Positions 1 through 7,638 of a DNA stretch of 21,584 nucleotides are shown here, in pieces. Each line of letters opens with the position of its first letter. Position 1 is the first letter of the stretch. Source of the stretch: an uncultured Anaerolineales bacterium (lineage in GTDB: Bacteria; Chloroflexota; Anaerolineae; Anaerolineales; Villigracilaceae); contig CALFXA010000220.1 in assembly GCA_937928015.1 (NCBI GenBank), positions 1 to 21,584 of the forward strand, in the 5' to 3' direction. The notes below the pieces were generated by a model. That model did no database searches. It worked only from the letters and a program-made list of their open reading frames with translations, and had not been told where the DNA came from. A program made the position numbers and the translations under genes.

Positions 1-18
1 ACGACGCGCTTCCGATCT
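1..18. other. Illumina adapter remnant (sequencing artefact)
   Basis: The first 18 bases, ACGACGCGCTTCCGATCT, match the 3' end of the standard Illumina read-1 adapter (ACGACGCTCTTCCGATCT) at 17 of 18 positions; only base 8 differs. They sit at the very end of the window, where untrimmed adapter would be expected. The genomic sequence therefore probably starts at base 19. The apparent stop codon of the neighbouring mevalonate kinase uses base 18 and is not real evidence of a gene end. Confidence 0.9.
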
Positions 19-611
19 CATAGACGGCGCACGTCGCCCACCGATTGTTTGGTCGGCGCGGAGATACCCGTGTCACCGATGACCAGTGTGAACGGCTTGC
101 CGACCTTCAGCGTTTCGATGGGATGTCCCTTGATGAAGTATACGGGACTAGCGTAGGTGATGACGGTGTTATCGATGCCCGAGGGCGTGCCATGATGCAG
201 GCGCTCGATCTCGTAGGCGAAGGCGTTGACCTGATCGTCGGACAGCGGGCGGCCCAGCGCGGAGGATAGCGCGCGTACGAGCGCCACCGAGACTGCCGCG
301 CCTGAGCCGAGTCCCGAGGCAACGGGAATGCTGGAATTGATTGTGATGTCAAGCGGGGGAAACGGCGAAATGCCGAGGCTGAAGAACAGGTTGTGAATGA
401 CGGCGGCCAACGGATGGTCGGAGGGGAGCGTGTTCAACTCGGCGTCGAGGTCCACGTTCGGGGCGTGGATCCAAATCCCCGGGCGGGATGACTCCGCCAC
501 TTCCACATCCGCATGGACCTGGGTGACGGGTACCGCGATGGCAGGCCGACCATACACGACGGCATGTTCGCCAAACAGGATGATCTTTCCAGGCGCGGAG
601 GCAACGCTCAT
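18..611 (-). CDS. mvk: Mevalonate kinase, C-terminus missing
   Basis: ATP-dependent phosphorylation of mevalonate to 5-phosphomevalonate in the cytosolic mevalonate pathway to isoprenoids. GHMP-kinase features are clear: an N-terminal KIILFGEHAVVYGRP segment (residues 9-23), the ATP-binding loop PVASGLGSGAA (96-106, with Gly where Ser is usual before AA) and HHGTPSGIDN (139-148) carrying the catalytic Asp147. A TGISAPTK segment follows at 181-188. Only 197 residues are present against roughly 300-330 for the family, so the glycine-rich third motif is missing. The stop codon (18-20) contains the last adapter base, so this is truncation at a contig end, not a natural short protein. The gene starts 3 bases after the UbiA-like gene without a convincing ribosome binding site, which suggests an operon with translational coupling. 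Family assignment is sound; mevalonate rather than another GHMP substrate is inferred from the motifs. Confidence 0.88.
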   Translation of the reverse strand: MSVASAPGKIILFGEHAVVYGRPAIAVPVTQVHADVEVAESSRPGIWIHAPNVDLDAELNTLPSDHPLAAVIHNLFFSLGISPFPPLDITINSSIPVASGLGSGAAVSVALVRALSSALGRPLSDDQVNAFAYEIERLHHGTPSGIDNTVITYASPVYFIKGHPIETLKVGKPFTLVIGDTGISAPTKQSVGDVRRL

Positions 612-614
612 GGA

Positions 615-1490
615 TTATTTGGTGAAGAAGTAGAAGATTGTGATGACGCTTGCAGCCCACAGTCCCATGGCAACCTGGAAGGGACGGTCGGTGAGCAACA
701 CTTCCTCAGGTGCGCCGCCTTCCTGCTTGACTTGCACGAGGTACATGTAGCGGAAGATGGCATACACCACGAAGGGGATGGTCAGCATCATGGTGTGATT
801 CTCGGGGACGTTGGGGGCCGAGAAAGTGTAGAGCGAGTAAGCCACGATGGTGGTGCCCGAGACGATCATGATGTATTGGTCGAGCAGAGGCAGAGTGTAG
901 CCTTCGAGCACTTTGCGGTGCGAACCTGCACCTTGTGATAGCAAAGCTAGTTCAGCGCGGCGTTTGCCGAAGCCAAGGAAGAGCGAGAGCAGACTCATGA
1001 CCACGTACAGCCAGGGGGAGAAGCGCTCCACGTGGATGAGCGTGACGCCCGCCGCGACGCGCAGCACAAAGCCCGAGGCGATGATCAGCACATCCAGGAT
1101 GGGCACATGCTTGAGCCACTTCGAGTAAGCCATGTTGATCACGAAGTACAGCCCGAGCACGGCCGAGAATGCAGGCGAGAGCAGATAGCCCAGCACCAGC
1201 GATACCACCACGAGCAGGACGCCTGCCACCCAGGCCGCGCCGACAGGCAACTGGCCCGAGGGGATGGGACGATTCTTCTTGACGGGATGCTGGCGGTCGG
1301 CTTCGATGTCGGCCAGATCGTTGAAGATGTAGACCGAGGAGGAAACCAGACAGAAGAGCGCGAATCCGCCCAGGGTGCGCAGGAAGGAATCCAGCAGGAA
1401 GAGTTGTTTGTCGAAGACCAGCGCGGCGAAGAGAAAAACATTCTTCGGCCACTGGCGCGGACGCATGGTTTTGAGCAGGGCTTTGAGCAT
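615..1490 (-). CDS. UbiA-family decaprenyl-phosphate phosphoribosyltransferase-like membrane enzyme
   Basis: A 291-residue polytopic membrane protein of the UbiA prenyltransferase superfamily. The first Asp-rich motif is NDLADIEADRQHP (57-69, form NDxxDxxxD), followed by KKNRPIPSG (71-79). This HPxKxxRPI continuation is characteristic of the branch containing mycobacterial DPPR synthase (Rv3806c), which transfers phosphoribose from PRPP to decaprenyl phosphate. A second conserved block, YSKWLKH...LDVL, lies around residues 122-135. Most of the rest is hydrophobic helices. Family knowledge puts the active site at the cytoplasmic membrane face. The gene lies 68 bases after the GH8 gene and 3 bases before mevalonate kinase, so an isoprenoid-linked operon is likely. 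The exact acceptor lipid cannot be read from the sequence; other polyprenyl acceptors remain possible. Confidence 0.82.
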   Translation of the reverse strand: MLKALLKTMRPRQWPKNVFLFAALVFDKQLFLLDSFLRTLGGFALFCLVSSSVYIFNDLADIEADRQHPVKKNRPIPSGQLPVGAAWVAGVLLVVVSLVLGYLLSPAFSAVLGLYFVINMAYSKWLKHVPILDVLIIASGFVLRVAAGVTLIHVERFSPWLYVVMSLLSLFLGFGKRRAELALLSQGAGSHRKVLEGYTLPLLDQYIMIVSGTTIVAYSLYTFSAPNVPENHTMMLTIPFVVYAIFRYMYLVQVKQEGGAPEEVLLTDRPFQVAMGLWAASVITIFYFFTK

Positions 1491-1558
1491 GGAGCTATTT
1501 TACCTGTAATTGTGGGCGGCGGAGTTTGCTGGATTGTCAGGGAAATACGGGATGGAAT

Positions 1559-2908
1559 TTATGGCGTCCAGAAATTTCCCGTCATGACCAGAAGACAGAG
1601 CAGGGTGACAGAATCTTCATAATAATCTTGATGCTGGTCATAGACCGAATCGTAAACCGCGTTCAGCCATTCCAGCTGGTCAGGGTTGGTCATGGCTGCC
1701 ACGCCCATTGGTGCGACGAAGAAGGTGGTGAAGTAATCGCTATCCGGTAGGGGATTGCCATCCAGGTCGTAGCCTGCCTTGATGTTCGTCGGGTCACCGT
1801 TTGCGGCGGATTCAACCCACAGGGAAATTTTCTGCGCGATGGCGCGCGAGGTGGCGTCGTTGTTGAGCAAGGCATCTGCGCCGACCCGCCACGGGATGCG
1901 ACCCGCGTTGTAGGAGTAGTGCCCATCGTCGGCGCCTTCGAGAAAATCGGGTGGAGCAGGCTGCGGTATGTGATTGTCGCCTGTCATCACGATGAAGTCG
2001 GGCATCAGTCCGCTGGTGGGACTGTAATTTTGTTGGATGGAAAGCATCACCGCTTGGCTGTTGACGATGATCTCGTCCCAGACGGGATCACCTGTAGCAT
2101 TGCCAAAGGCGCGGAAATTCGCCAACATGAAGTCTGACGAGCGTGGCGTGTACTGGTTGAAATCCGTGCCCGAGGCATCGACCCAATCCCCCAGCATAGG
2201 CAGGCGGCTCTCAGGACCGATCGTCGATTCGAGGATGCCGCTGAGCAGGGTCTCGGCTTCGGCTTTGTAGTTGATGTGGCCAGTGCTGCCCCATTGTGCA
2301 TCGGCCAGCAGCAGACCGAGGGCCATGTCCGCATCGCCGTCGAAGGCGCTGTCATTCCCGTCGATGGAATCGGGTACCTTCCAGTCCATCAGGCGCGAGT
2401 CGACTTCGCTGGGGTGGGTACGGGCAAATTCCCACAAGCCGTCGAACAGGTTTTGCGCGTCGGTGTCATAACCCGCCATGATGGGCATGATGACCATGCC
2501 GAAGCCCTGACCTTCCGAGACGGTCTGGTCGTGGTTGGGTGCGGATTTACCAAAGGCGATGCGATATAGTGGATGTCCGTCCTCGCTGGTACCTGCTTCG
2601 AGCAGATAGGTCTGTTTCCATACATTATAGAATGTGCGCACGTCATCGTCGAGTTGCGTCTGGCTGCGATGGTTGGGCAGGATGCTGCCGGGCGCATAGG
2701 TCACATGTTGTGGGAAGGGACGGGCGATGCCCGTCGATTCTTGTGTGAGTATCTCAGTTGATGTAGGTGGGGAGGAGGTGTACGCGGAAGGAATTGATGT
2801 GTCCGTTGGGGAGATCGGGGCAGAGGGGGACGGGGTGGTGACGGTCGGCGCACAGGCGCTGAGTACGAGCGTCAACAAAAGAAACAAACGGGCCAATTTG
2901 TGGTTCAT
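1559..2908 (-). CDS. Glycoside hydrolase family 8 lipoprotein
   Basis: A secreted glycanase of 449 residues anchored as a lipoprotein. The N-terminus is a lipoprotein signal peptide with lipobox LSAC (Cys19), then a Ser/Thr/Pro-rich tether to about residue 60. The catalytic domain shows GH8 hallmarks: SEGQGFGM (131-138) with the probable general acid Glu132, AFDGDADMALGLLLADAQW (188-206) matching the GH8 signature, and YNAGRIPWRVG (333-343). GH8 is an inverting (alpha/alpha)6-barrel family including endoglucanases, chitosanases, lichenases and xylanases, and the substrate cannot be told here. No cellulose-synthase genes are nearby, so a BcsZ role is not supported. A very strong ribosome binding site (AGGAGGAA) precedes the ATG. 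The 43-base gap after the Nudix gene suggests co-transcription. Confidence 0.9.
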   Translation of the reverse strand: MNHKLARLFLLLTLVLSACAPTVTTPSPSAPISPTDTSIPSAYTSSPPTSTEILTQESTGIARPFPQHVTYAPGSILPNHRSQTQLDDDVRTFYNVWKQTYLLEAGTSEDGHPLYRIAFGKSAPNHDQTVSEGQGFGMVIMPIMAGYDTDAQNLFDGLWEFARTHPSEVDSRLMDWKVPDSIDGNDSAFDGDADMALGLLLADAQWGSTGHINYKAEAETLLSGILESTIGPESRLPMLGDWVDASGTDFNQYTPRSSDFMLANFRAFGNATGDPVWDEIIVNSQAVMLSIQQNYSPTSGLMPDFIVMTGDNHIPQPAPPDFLEGADDGHYSYNAGRIPWRVGADALLNNDATSRAIAQKISLWVESAANGDPTNIKAGYDLDGNPLPDSDYFTTFFVAPMGVAAMTNPDQLEWLNAVYDSVYDQHQDYYEDSVTLLCLLVMTGNFWTP

Positions 2909-2951
2909 GCTTCCTCCTGTAGGTCAAGCCTGTGGCCTGATAATTCATGAT

Positions 2952-3416
2952 TCACTGCGGTGGGTAGAAGAAAACCTCATGCCCGAGCATGGTCTCGTCC
3001 TCGTAGCGGAAGTGTGCAGAAAAGAAACGGCCGTCCCCAATCCACGGCAGGAAGATACGGTCGCTGGGCCACAGGGACAGCGAGTCGAACTCTGCATCGG
3101 GGATCCATTCGAGATGTCCTTCGGGCGAGTCGATTAACTCACCGTCGAACTGTGTGGCAGTGAAGACGAACACGTACCAGTCCTGGCCTTTGAAGTTGGT
3201 GAAGATGAGCAATCCATGCAGATACGGGTCGTGGATGGTCAGGCCTGATTCTTCGAGCACCTCGCGGCGGATGCATATCTCTGGGCTTTCGCCTGCTTCG
3301 ATCTTGCCGCCCAGTCCGTTCCACTTGCCCGCGTGGATGTCGTTCGGCTTGCGGTTGCGGTGAACCATTAGCGTGCGGCTATTGTGTTTGATGTAGCAGA
3401 GGGTGGCGACGATCAT
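2952..3416 (-). CDS. Nudix hydrolase (MutT/8-oxo-dGTP diphosphatase-like)
   Basis: A 154-residue protein hydrolysing a nucleoside-diphosphate-linked substrate. The Nudix box fits GX5EX7REUXEEXGU exactly, from Gly37 to Leu59, with Glu43, Arg51-Glu52 and the metal-binding pair Glu55-Glu56. The preceding HAGKWNGLGGK (28-38) resembles MutT/MTH1-like enzymes that sanitise oxidised nucleotides. Its ATG overlaps the TGA of the upstream esterase as ATGA (3413-3416), and no good ribosome binding site is seen, so translation is probably coupled. The true substrate is open: Nudix specificity cannot be read from the box alone. Confidence 0.9.
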   Translation of the reverse strand: MIVATLCYIKHNSRTLMVHRNRKPNDIHAGKWNGLGGKIEAGESPEICIRREVLEESGLTIHDPYLHGLLIFTNFKGQDWYVFVFTATQFDGELIDSPEGHLEWIPDAEFDSLSLWPSDRIFLPWIGDGRFFSAHFRYEDETMLGHEVFFYPPQ

Positions 3417-4537
3417 AATTTTGACTGTATTCCATTCGGCTTCAACTTCCGCCTCGGTTCGCTACGCTCACTCGTCGTCCGCTCAGCCGGAAACAGCGCT
3501 TCCAGCCCGCGCCAGACATCATCGCGCCAGGCGGTGTAGTTGTGGCCGCCACTGAATTCGCGATAGGTGACGTCGTAGCCATGCTCGCGCAGGATGGGCT
3601 GCATGCGACGATTGTCTTCGAGCAGGGAGTCGAAGCGGCCCACGTCCATCCAGATCTTGAGTTGATCGTGTGCCTGTCCCGCGCGGACCAAATCCACGGC
3701 GGCAAAGTCGCGGCCTTCGGACTCGAACACGCCCGACTGGCTGAGCACCTTCCCGAACACCTCGGGCATACGCAGGCCCGTGTAGAGCGAGATCAATCCG
3801 CCGAAGGATGCGCCCAGCACGCCATACGTCCCTGGGTTGCGTTGGATGTTCAGCAGGTTGAGGTGCTCGCGCGCCAGCGGCAGGATGACGTGGTCGTGCC
3901 ACGCGATGACGGCGTCGGAACAGGCATATTCCACGCCGCGGCGGCTGCGTCCGTTTTGCAGGAAGGCCATCGCGATGGGACGGATGCGCTTCTCCGCGAT
4001 GAGATTGTCGACCAACGTGGCCAGCTGGGCGCGACGCAGGTAATCGGGACCGTCGTACACGACCAGCAGCGGAACAGGAGTCCGCACGGGCGGCTGATAC
4101 AGATACACGTCCCGCTGACCGTCCTCGGCCAGCATCCAGGTCTCGACCTTATAGCGGGTGACCGTGCCGCGCTTCCCATCCGCATGGACCCGGGCCAGCG
4201 GGGTCGGCGCGGACTCGGGCATGTAGAAGAAGTGGTTCCGTCCACCCACGCCGTTGTTAACGCTGCGCGGGTTGAACGGGTCCGCGTAACGCTGATGGGT
4301 GTGCGGGTCGAAGAAAGCGTATTCCACGTAGGCGTCGCGGGGCAGGGTCAGAGACGTGGACCAAAGCGGTGTGGCGGAACCAGGCACGGGGTCGAGCGGC
4401 TGAGGACCATCCTCCCAATCGTGCAGGTCGCTGATCAGATGCGGGGGCTGGTCGCCCATCCAGTAAAAGGTGGCGCGTTTCCCGCTGATGAGCGGATTGC
4501 CTTCGGCGCGGAGTCGGGTGAGGATGTCTTTTTTCAT
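3413..4537 (-). CDS. Enterochelin-esterase-like (Fes/esterase D family) alpha/beta hydrolase
   Basis: A 374-residue two-domain hydrolase with no signal peptide. Residues about 20-105 look like an early-set/CBM48-type beta domain (FYWMGD, DPFNPR), as in Fes-type esterases. The C-terminal alpha/beta-hydrolase domain has a nucleophile elbow GASFGG (242-247, Ser244), DGPDYL (162-167) in the oxyanion region, an acid candidate in WMDVGRFD (296-303) and catalytic His332 in GGHNYTAWR. The start is set by the ATG at 4537, which overlaps the EamA stop as ATGA; upstream in-frame codons are only a shadow of the EamA gene. The last ~20 residues (SERSEPRRKLK...) look low-complexity and may derive from a repeat. 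Cleavage of siderophore esters is the family precedent, but no siderophore genes are visible, so a general esterase is equally possible. Confidence 0.82.
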   Translation of the reverse strand: MKKDILTRLRAEGNPLISGKRATFYWMGDQPPHLISDLHDWEDGPQPLDPVPGSATPLWSTSLTLPRDAYVEYAFFDPHTHQRYADPFNPRSVNNGVGGRNHFFYMPESAPTPLARVHADGKRGTVTRYKVETWMLAEDGQRDVYLYQPPVRTPVPLLVVYDGPDYLRRAQLATLVDNLIAEKRIRPIAMAFLQNGRSRRGVEYACSDAVIAWHDHVILPLAREHLNLLNIQRNPGTYGVLGASFGGLISLYTGLRMPEVFGKVLSQSGVFESEGRDFAAVDLVRAGQAHDQLKIWMDVGRFDSLLEDNRRMQPILREHGYDVTYREFSGGHNYTAWRDDVWRGLEALFPAERTTSERSEPRRKLKPNGIQSKL

Positions 4538-5433
4538 AAGAGGAAGAGGATGGCCACGCCTGTCATGGCGAGCAGCGTGCCCGCGATGGCCTGCCAGTTG
4601 AGGCGTTCCTTGAAAACGAAGTGACTGATGGGCAGCATGAAGATGGGTGCGAGCGAGGTGAGCGTGCTGGCCACGCCGACCTCGGCGTTCTGGACGGCGT
4701 ACAGCGAAAGGGACACGCCTAGCACGGGACCGATGAAGCCCGCCAGCATCAACATGCGGAGAGCGGAGGGATTCTCGCGCAAGGTGGTGACCGTCTGCCC
4801 GACCTGGCGTTGGAACAGGGCGATGATGAGCAAGCCGAACATGGCCGCCAGCATGCGGATGGCGTTGCCCTGGAAGGGGGAGAACGTCCCGTACATGCCC
4901 TGTTTGGAAAAGACGAAACCCGTGGCCTGGAAGATCGCCGAAAGGATGCCATACAAAACGCCGACCGCCACGTGGCGTGGCATCTTTTCCCCGCCGTTGC
5001 CGCGCTCGAAGACCACCCAGACAATGCCCGCCAACGTAACTAGGATTCCGAGGATCTGTCCCGCGCGAAGCGACTCGCCCAGGAATATCCACGCTTCGAG
5101 CGCGCCGAAGATGGGATACAGGCTGAGCAGCAGGTTGCCCAGACGCGGACCGATGGTCAGGTAGGACTGAAAGAGGAAGGCGTCGCCCAGGGCCAGGCCA
5201 ATGAAGCCTGAGAGCGAGAGCCAGGTCCAGCGCTGCGGGTCGGCGCTGAATGGCAGGATCTGGCCGAAGAAGACCAGGTTGATGAGCATCAGGTAGAGCA
5301 GCGCGAAGACCACGCGCGTGCGGTTCGAGACTGTCGCGCCGACCTGTTGCCCCGCGCGGGTGATAAAAACAGAATTGAGTGCATAGAAGAGTGAGGTCGC
5401 GATGCCCGCGATCTCGCCGAGATAGTTCGTCAT
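4534..5433 (-). CDS. EamA/DMT-superfamily transporter
   Basis: A 299-residue inner-membrane protein with ten predicted membrane helices in two EamA halves (roughly residues 5-143 and 152-299). Typical DMT features include a Pro in helix 4 of each half (LSLYPIFGALEAW; LTSLAPIFMLP) and GES/KER turns after them. Family members export or import amino acids, nucleosides or other small metabolites; the substrate is unknown. An AAGGAA ribosome binding site lies just before the ATG. It is the first gene of a tightly overlapped set with the esterase and Nudix genes, so it may move a substrate or product of those enzymes. Confidence 0.88.
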   Translation of the reverse strand: MTNYLGEIAGIATSLFYALNSVFITRAGQQVGATVSNRTRVVFALLYLMLINLVFFGQILPFSADPQRWTWLSLSGFIGLALGDAFLFQSYLTIGPRLGNLLLSLYPIFGALEAWIFLGESLRAGQILGILVTLAGIVWVVFERGNGGEKMPRHVAVGVLYGILSAIFQATGFVFSKQGMYGTFSPFQGNAIRMLAAMFGLLIIALFQRQVGQTVTTLRENPSALRMLMLAGFIGPVLGVSLSLYAVQNAEVGVASTLTSLAPIFMLPISHFVFKERLNWQAIAGTLLAMTGVAILFLL

Positions 5434-5451
5434 GATGATTCCTTGTTGGAA

Positions 5452-5486
5452 TAGGTGACAGTCATTTTCAAGGTGACTGTCACCTA
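5452..5486. repeat. Perfect 13-bp inverted repeat (hairpin)
   Basis: The arms TAGGTGACAGTCA (5452-5464) and TGACTGTCACCTA (5474-5486) pair perfectly around a 9-base loop. It lies between the end of the PEBP gene and the start of the EamA gene, both leftward. No run of U follows on the minus strand, so it is not a standard intrinsic terminator. It could be a processing or stabilising hairpin, a factor-dependent stop, or a short palindromic repeat. Confidence 0.75.
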
Positions 5487-5494
5487 ACTTTAGG

Positions 5495-6019
5495 TTACTT
5501 GCTAAACGTCCCCATCAATTCACCCTGCGCCAGAATGTGACCTTCCATCGCTTTGAGCAGGTCCGCTTTGCTGGCGCCTTTGGACAGGTCCAACAGCGTG
5601 TCGAGCGCGTAGAGCTTGAAGAAGTAACGGTGTGTTCCCGAGGGCGGGCAGGGTCCCATGTAACGGGCGTCTCCCGAAGAGTTCTTGCCTTGCAGGCTGC
5701 CTGCGGGGAGCGACAAGCCCGCGTTTTCGGGCAGACTCCGCGCCGAGGCGGGCAGGTTGAACAGCACCCAGTGGACCCAGGTCCCCATTGGCGCATCGGG
5801 GTCGTCGACGATCAGCGCGAAGGAGCGGGTATTGGCGGGCGCGTCAGTCCAGGACAGGTCGGGCGAGATGTCGCGGCCGAGGCACGAATATTTCGACGGG
5901 ATGGATTGTCCCGCGGCAAATGCATTGCTGGAAAGGGTCAGGGTCATGGAAACCTCCGAGGGGGCAGGGGCAGAACAGGCGGTCAGGAACAGGATCAAAA
6001 CGAGGACCCAGGTTCTCAC
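5495..6019 (-). CDS. YbhB/YbcL-family PEBP-like lipoprotein
   Basis: A 174-residue phosphatidylethanolamine-binding-protein fold (Raf-kinase-inhibitor-like YbhB/YbcL family) exported as a lipoprotein. The signal peptide ends in lipobox LTAC (Cys15). Ligand-pocket motifs are DPDAP (73-77), HW (83-84) and GPCPPSGTHRYFF (122-134). The start is a GTG at 6019 overlapping the upstream TGA as GTGA, with a GAGGA ribosome binding site a few bases before it; a longer in-frame extension is antisense or off-frame coding of the neighbour. Biochemical role in bacteria is poorly known; binding of a small phosphorylated or lipid-like ligand is a family-level inference. Confidence 0.9.
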   Translation of the reverse strand: MRTWVLVLILFLTACSAPAPSEVSMTLTLSSNAFAAGQSIPSKYSCLGRDISPDLSWTDAPANTRSFALIVDDPDAPMGTWVHWVLFNLPASARSLPENAGLSLPAGSLQGKNSSGDARYMGPCPPSGTHRYFFKLYALDTLLDLSKGASKADLLKAMEGHILAQGELMGTFSK

Positions 6020-7068
6020 AAATCCTCGCGTTTCACATTTGGAAATTGCAGGACGAAGTCCGCACCATAGGCCTGGCTGGGAGTCTGGAAGCCGGTCCGC
6101 AGGTCCAGCCCGAGGATGCGCTTCATCACCTCGACCGTGGCCTGGGCGGTGAACGAGTAACCTTCGCTCGTCTGAAGGCGGCTCCGCACCACCTTCCCCG
6201 TCGCGTCGCTGACCTCGCCGACGATGAGCGCCCGTCCGCGCTGACGGGCCTGCCCGTCTGGACCGGGCGGTGCCAGGTTGAGCAGCGACTGGAGCAGGGA
6301 CTTCATTGGCCGCGAGTACATCAGCGGACCGAACCAGCGCGTCAGATACAGCGCGTCGACCATCGCACCCGGGAAGGCCATGTAGGTCTCGACGTTGGGG
6401 ATGCCCGTGCTGTGATACGCCGTGGACACGTCGCCCCAGCCGATGGACACCGTTTGCACGGGGCCGCGCCCGAAGTCTGCGTACAGGGTACGCCAGGCGG
6501 GCGGCACGCTGACGATCTTCCCGTCGCGGCGGATACGTCCCCCACGGTGCATGTTCTCGATGCCCGACTTGGCCGTGCCGCGCGAGACGCCCGCTCCCAC
6601 GCTGCGGATGAACAAACGCAGGCGCGTGGCGGTGGGCAGGCGCCGCTGGAGGTGTGCCGCGAGGCAATCCGTGGGGACCACGTCAAAGCCTGCGCCGGGC
6701 AGCATCATGATGCCTGCCGCGCGAGCCTCGCTGTCCAAGGCGGCCAGCGCCTCGAAGCCCTCGATCTCGCCACTGATGTCCACGTAATGCCGCCTCGTGC
6801 GCAGACAGGCCTCGGCCATCTGACGGAAGGTCAGCACGAACGGACCCGCACAATGCAGCACGGCGTCCACCTCACGCAAAGCGGAATCCAGGGCGGCCGA
6901 GTTGTCTAGGCTGATGACGCGATAATCCAACCCGTACTGCCCGGCCTGCGCTTTGAGACGCGCTTCGTCGCGGCCTGCAAGCAGCGGCCTGAGTCCGTTT
7001 TGCACGGCCAGGTCAAGGATCAACTGGCCCGTATAACCGTAAGAACCGTAAAGGAGGAATGTGTTCAT
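6016..7068 (-). CDS. Saccharopine dehydrogenase-like NAD(P)-binding reductase
   Basis: A 350-residue Rossmann-fold protein with the nucleotide-binding loop GSYGYTG at residues 8-14, then AGRDEARL, CAGPF and HYVDISGE motifs typical of the saccharopine-dehydrogenase-like/trans-acting enoyl reductase group (Rv2449c/Rv2953 relatives). These enzymes reduce double bonds in lipid or polyketide-derived chains in some bacteria; real lysine metabolism is unlikely for this branch. The start chosen is the ATG at 7068, since MNTFLLYGSYGYTG begins directly with the first beta strand; the extra 38 in-frame codons upstream cross a repeat-like region. No clear ribosome binding site is seen. It overlaps the PEBP gene by 4 bases, so the two are co-transcribed. 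Confidence 0.82.
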   Translation of the reverse strand: MNTFLLYGSYGYTGQLILDLAVQNGLRPLLAGRDEARLKAQAGQYGLDYRVISLDNSAALDSALREVDAVLHCAGPFVLTFRQMAEACLRTRRHYVDISGEIEGFEALAALDSEARAAGIMMLPGAGFDVVPTDCLAAHLQRRLPTATRLRLFIRSVGAGVSRGTAKSGIENMHRGGRIRRDGKIVSVPPAWRTLYADFGRGPVQTVSIGWGDVSTAYHSTGIPNVETYMAFPGAMVDALYLTRWFGPLMYSRPMKSLLQSLLNLAPPGPDGQARQRGRALIVGEVSDATGKVVRSRLQTSEGYSFTAQATVEVMKRILGLDLRTGFQTPSQAYGADFVLQFPNVKREDL

Positions 7069-7074
7069 AAGTTT

Positions 7075-7170
7075 ATTCGCGCTGAGCGGAGGTTCCGAGC
7101 TTGCCGAGGAACCGTAGTCGAAGCGCCCTTCGACTGAGACTCGCGAAGGACGCTCGGCTCCACTCTGAGC
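7075..7170. repeat. REP-like palindromic intergenic sequence
   Basis: This intergenic stretch holds a hairpin AGTCGAAG-CGCC-CTTCGACT (7116-7135), an inverted pair GGTTCC/GGAACC (7091-7113), and several GCTCAG/CTGAGC-type words. Short palindromes of this kind are typical of dispersed extragenic repeats. Copy number in the genome cannot be seen from one window. Confidence 0.45.
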
Positions 7171-7181
7171 AGAGACCCTCA

Positions 7182-7628
7182 TTATAACTTTTTCACAAAA
7201 TGTACGAGACGTTCCATTTCCTCATACCCCATGCGCAGATGCATCTGGATGCTGGTGTCGTTCTCCAGCCAGGTGTCGGAGGCGATCTCCTGATAGCCCT
7301 TTTCGCGCGACCAATCTGCGGCGGCCTGCATCAGGAGGCGGGCCACACCCCGTCCGCGCAGGTCTTCGTCCACGTAGATGCCTTCCACGTAGCCGACGGG
7401 ACTGGTCTCACAGCCTTCGCCGTATGTCCGCGTGCCCGCTTCGAGAAAGCCGACTCTCCGTCCGCTGGGCAGGGCGGCGATGAAGACCGCCATATCGGGG
7501 TCCGCCAGGGTCGGGTCCAGTTGTGGCTCGAAGCCTTCGGCAGTGGCGTAGGTCCATAAAAGCAGCCGCATGCGCAGCCAGTCGGGTTTATCGTCTGCGG
7601 TGGCGCGGCGGATGAGGATGTCGTCCAT
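7182..7628 (-). CDS. AAC(6')-I-like GNAT acetyltransferase
   Basis: A 148-residue acetyl-CoA-dependent N-acetyltransferase. The segment EGCETSPVGYVEGIYV (71-86), then RGRGVA (91-96, the acetyl-CoA pyrophosphate loop) and ASDTWLENDTS...GY (116-135), line up closely with aminoglycoside 6'-N-acetyltransferases of the AAC(6')-Ic type, as recalled from that family. The start is the ATG at 7628, with GGGAG at 7634-7638 as ribosome binding site; a TTG four codons upstream is unlikely. The gene begins right after the ferritin terminator, so its transcription is either read-through or from a weak local promoter. Whether it acts on aminoglycosides or on a native amine is not known. Confidence 0.82.
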   Translation of the reverse strand: MDDILIRRATADDKPDWLRMRLLLWTYATAEGFEPQLDPTLADPDMAVFIAALPSGRRVGFLEAGTRTYGEGCETSPVGYVEGIYVDEDLRGRGVARLLMQAAADWSREKGYQEIASDTWLENDTSIQMHLRMGYEEMERLVHFVKKL

Positions 7629-7638
7629 GAAATCTCCC

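Noticed and set aside
4538..5092. N-terminal extension of the esterase
   Set aside because: It lies entirely inside the EamA gene in another frame and reads as Arg/His/Gly-rich noise. The ATGA overlap at 4534-4537 gives a natural start.
6020..6667. N-terminal extension of the PEBP lipoprotein
   Set aside because: It is out-of-frame reading of the reductase gene. The GTG at 6019 starts a perfect lipoprotein signal peptide and has a ribosome binding site.
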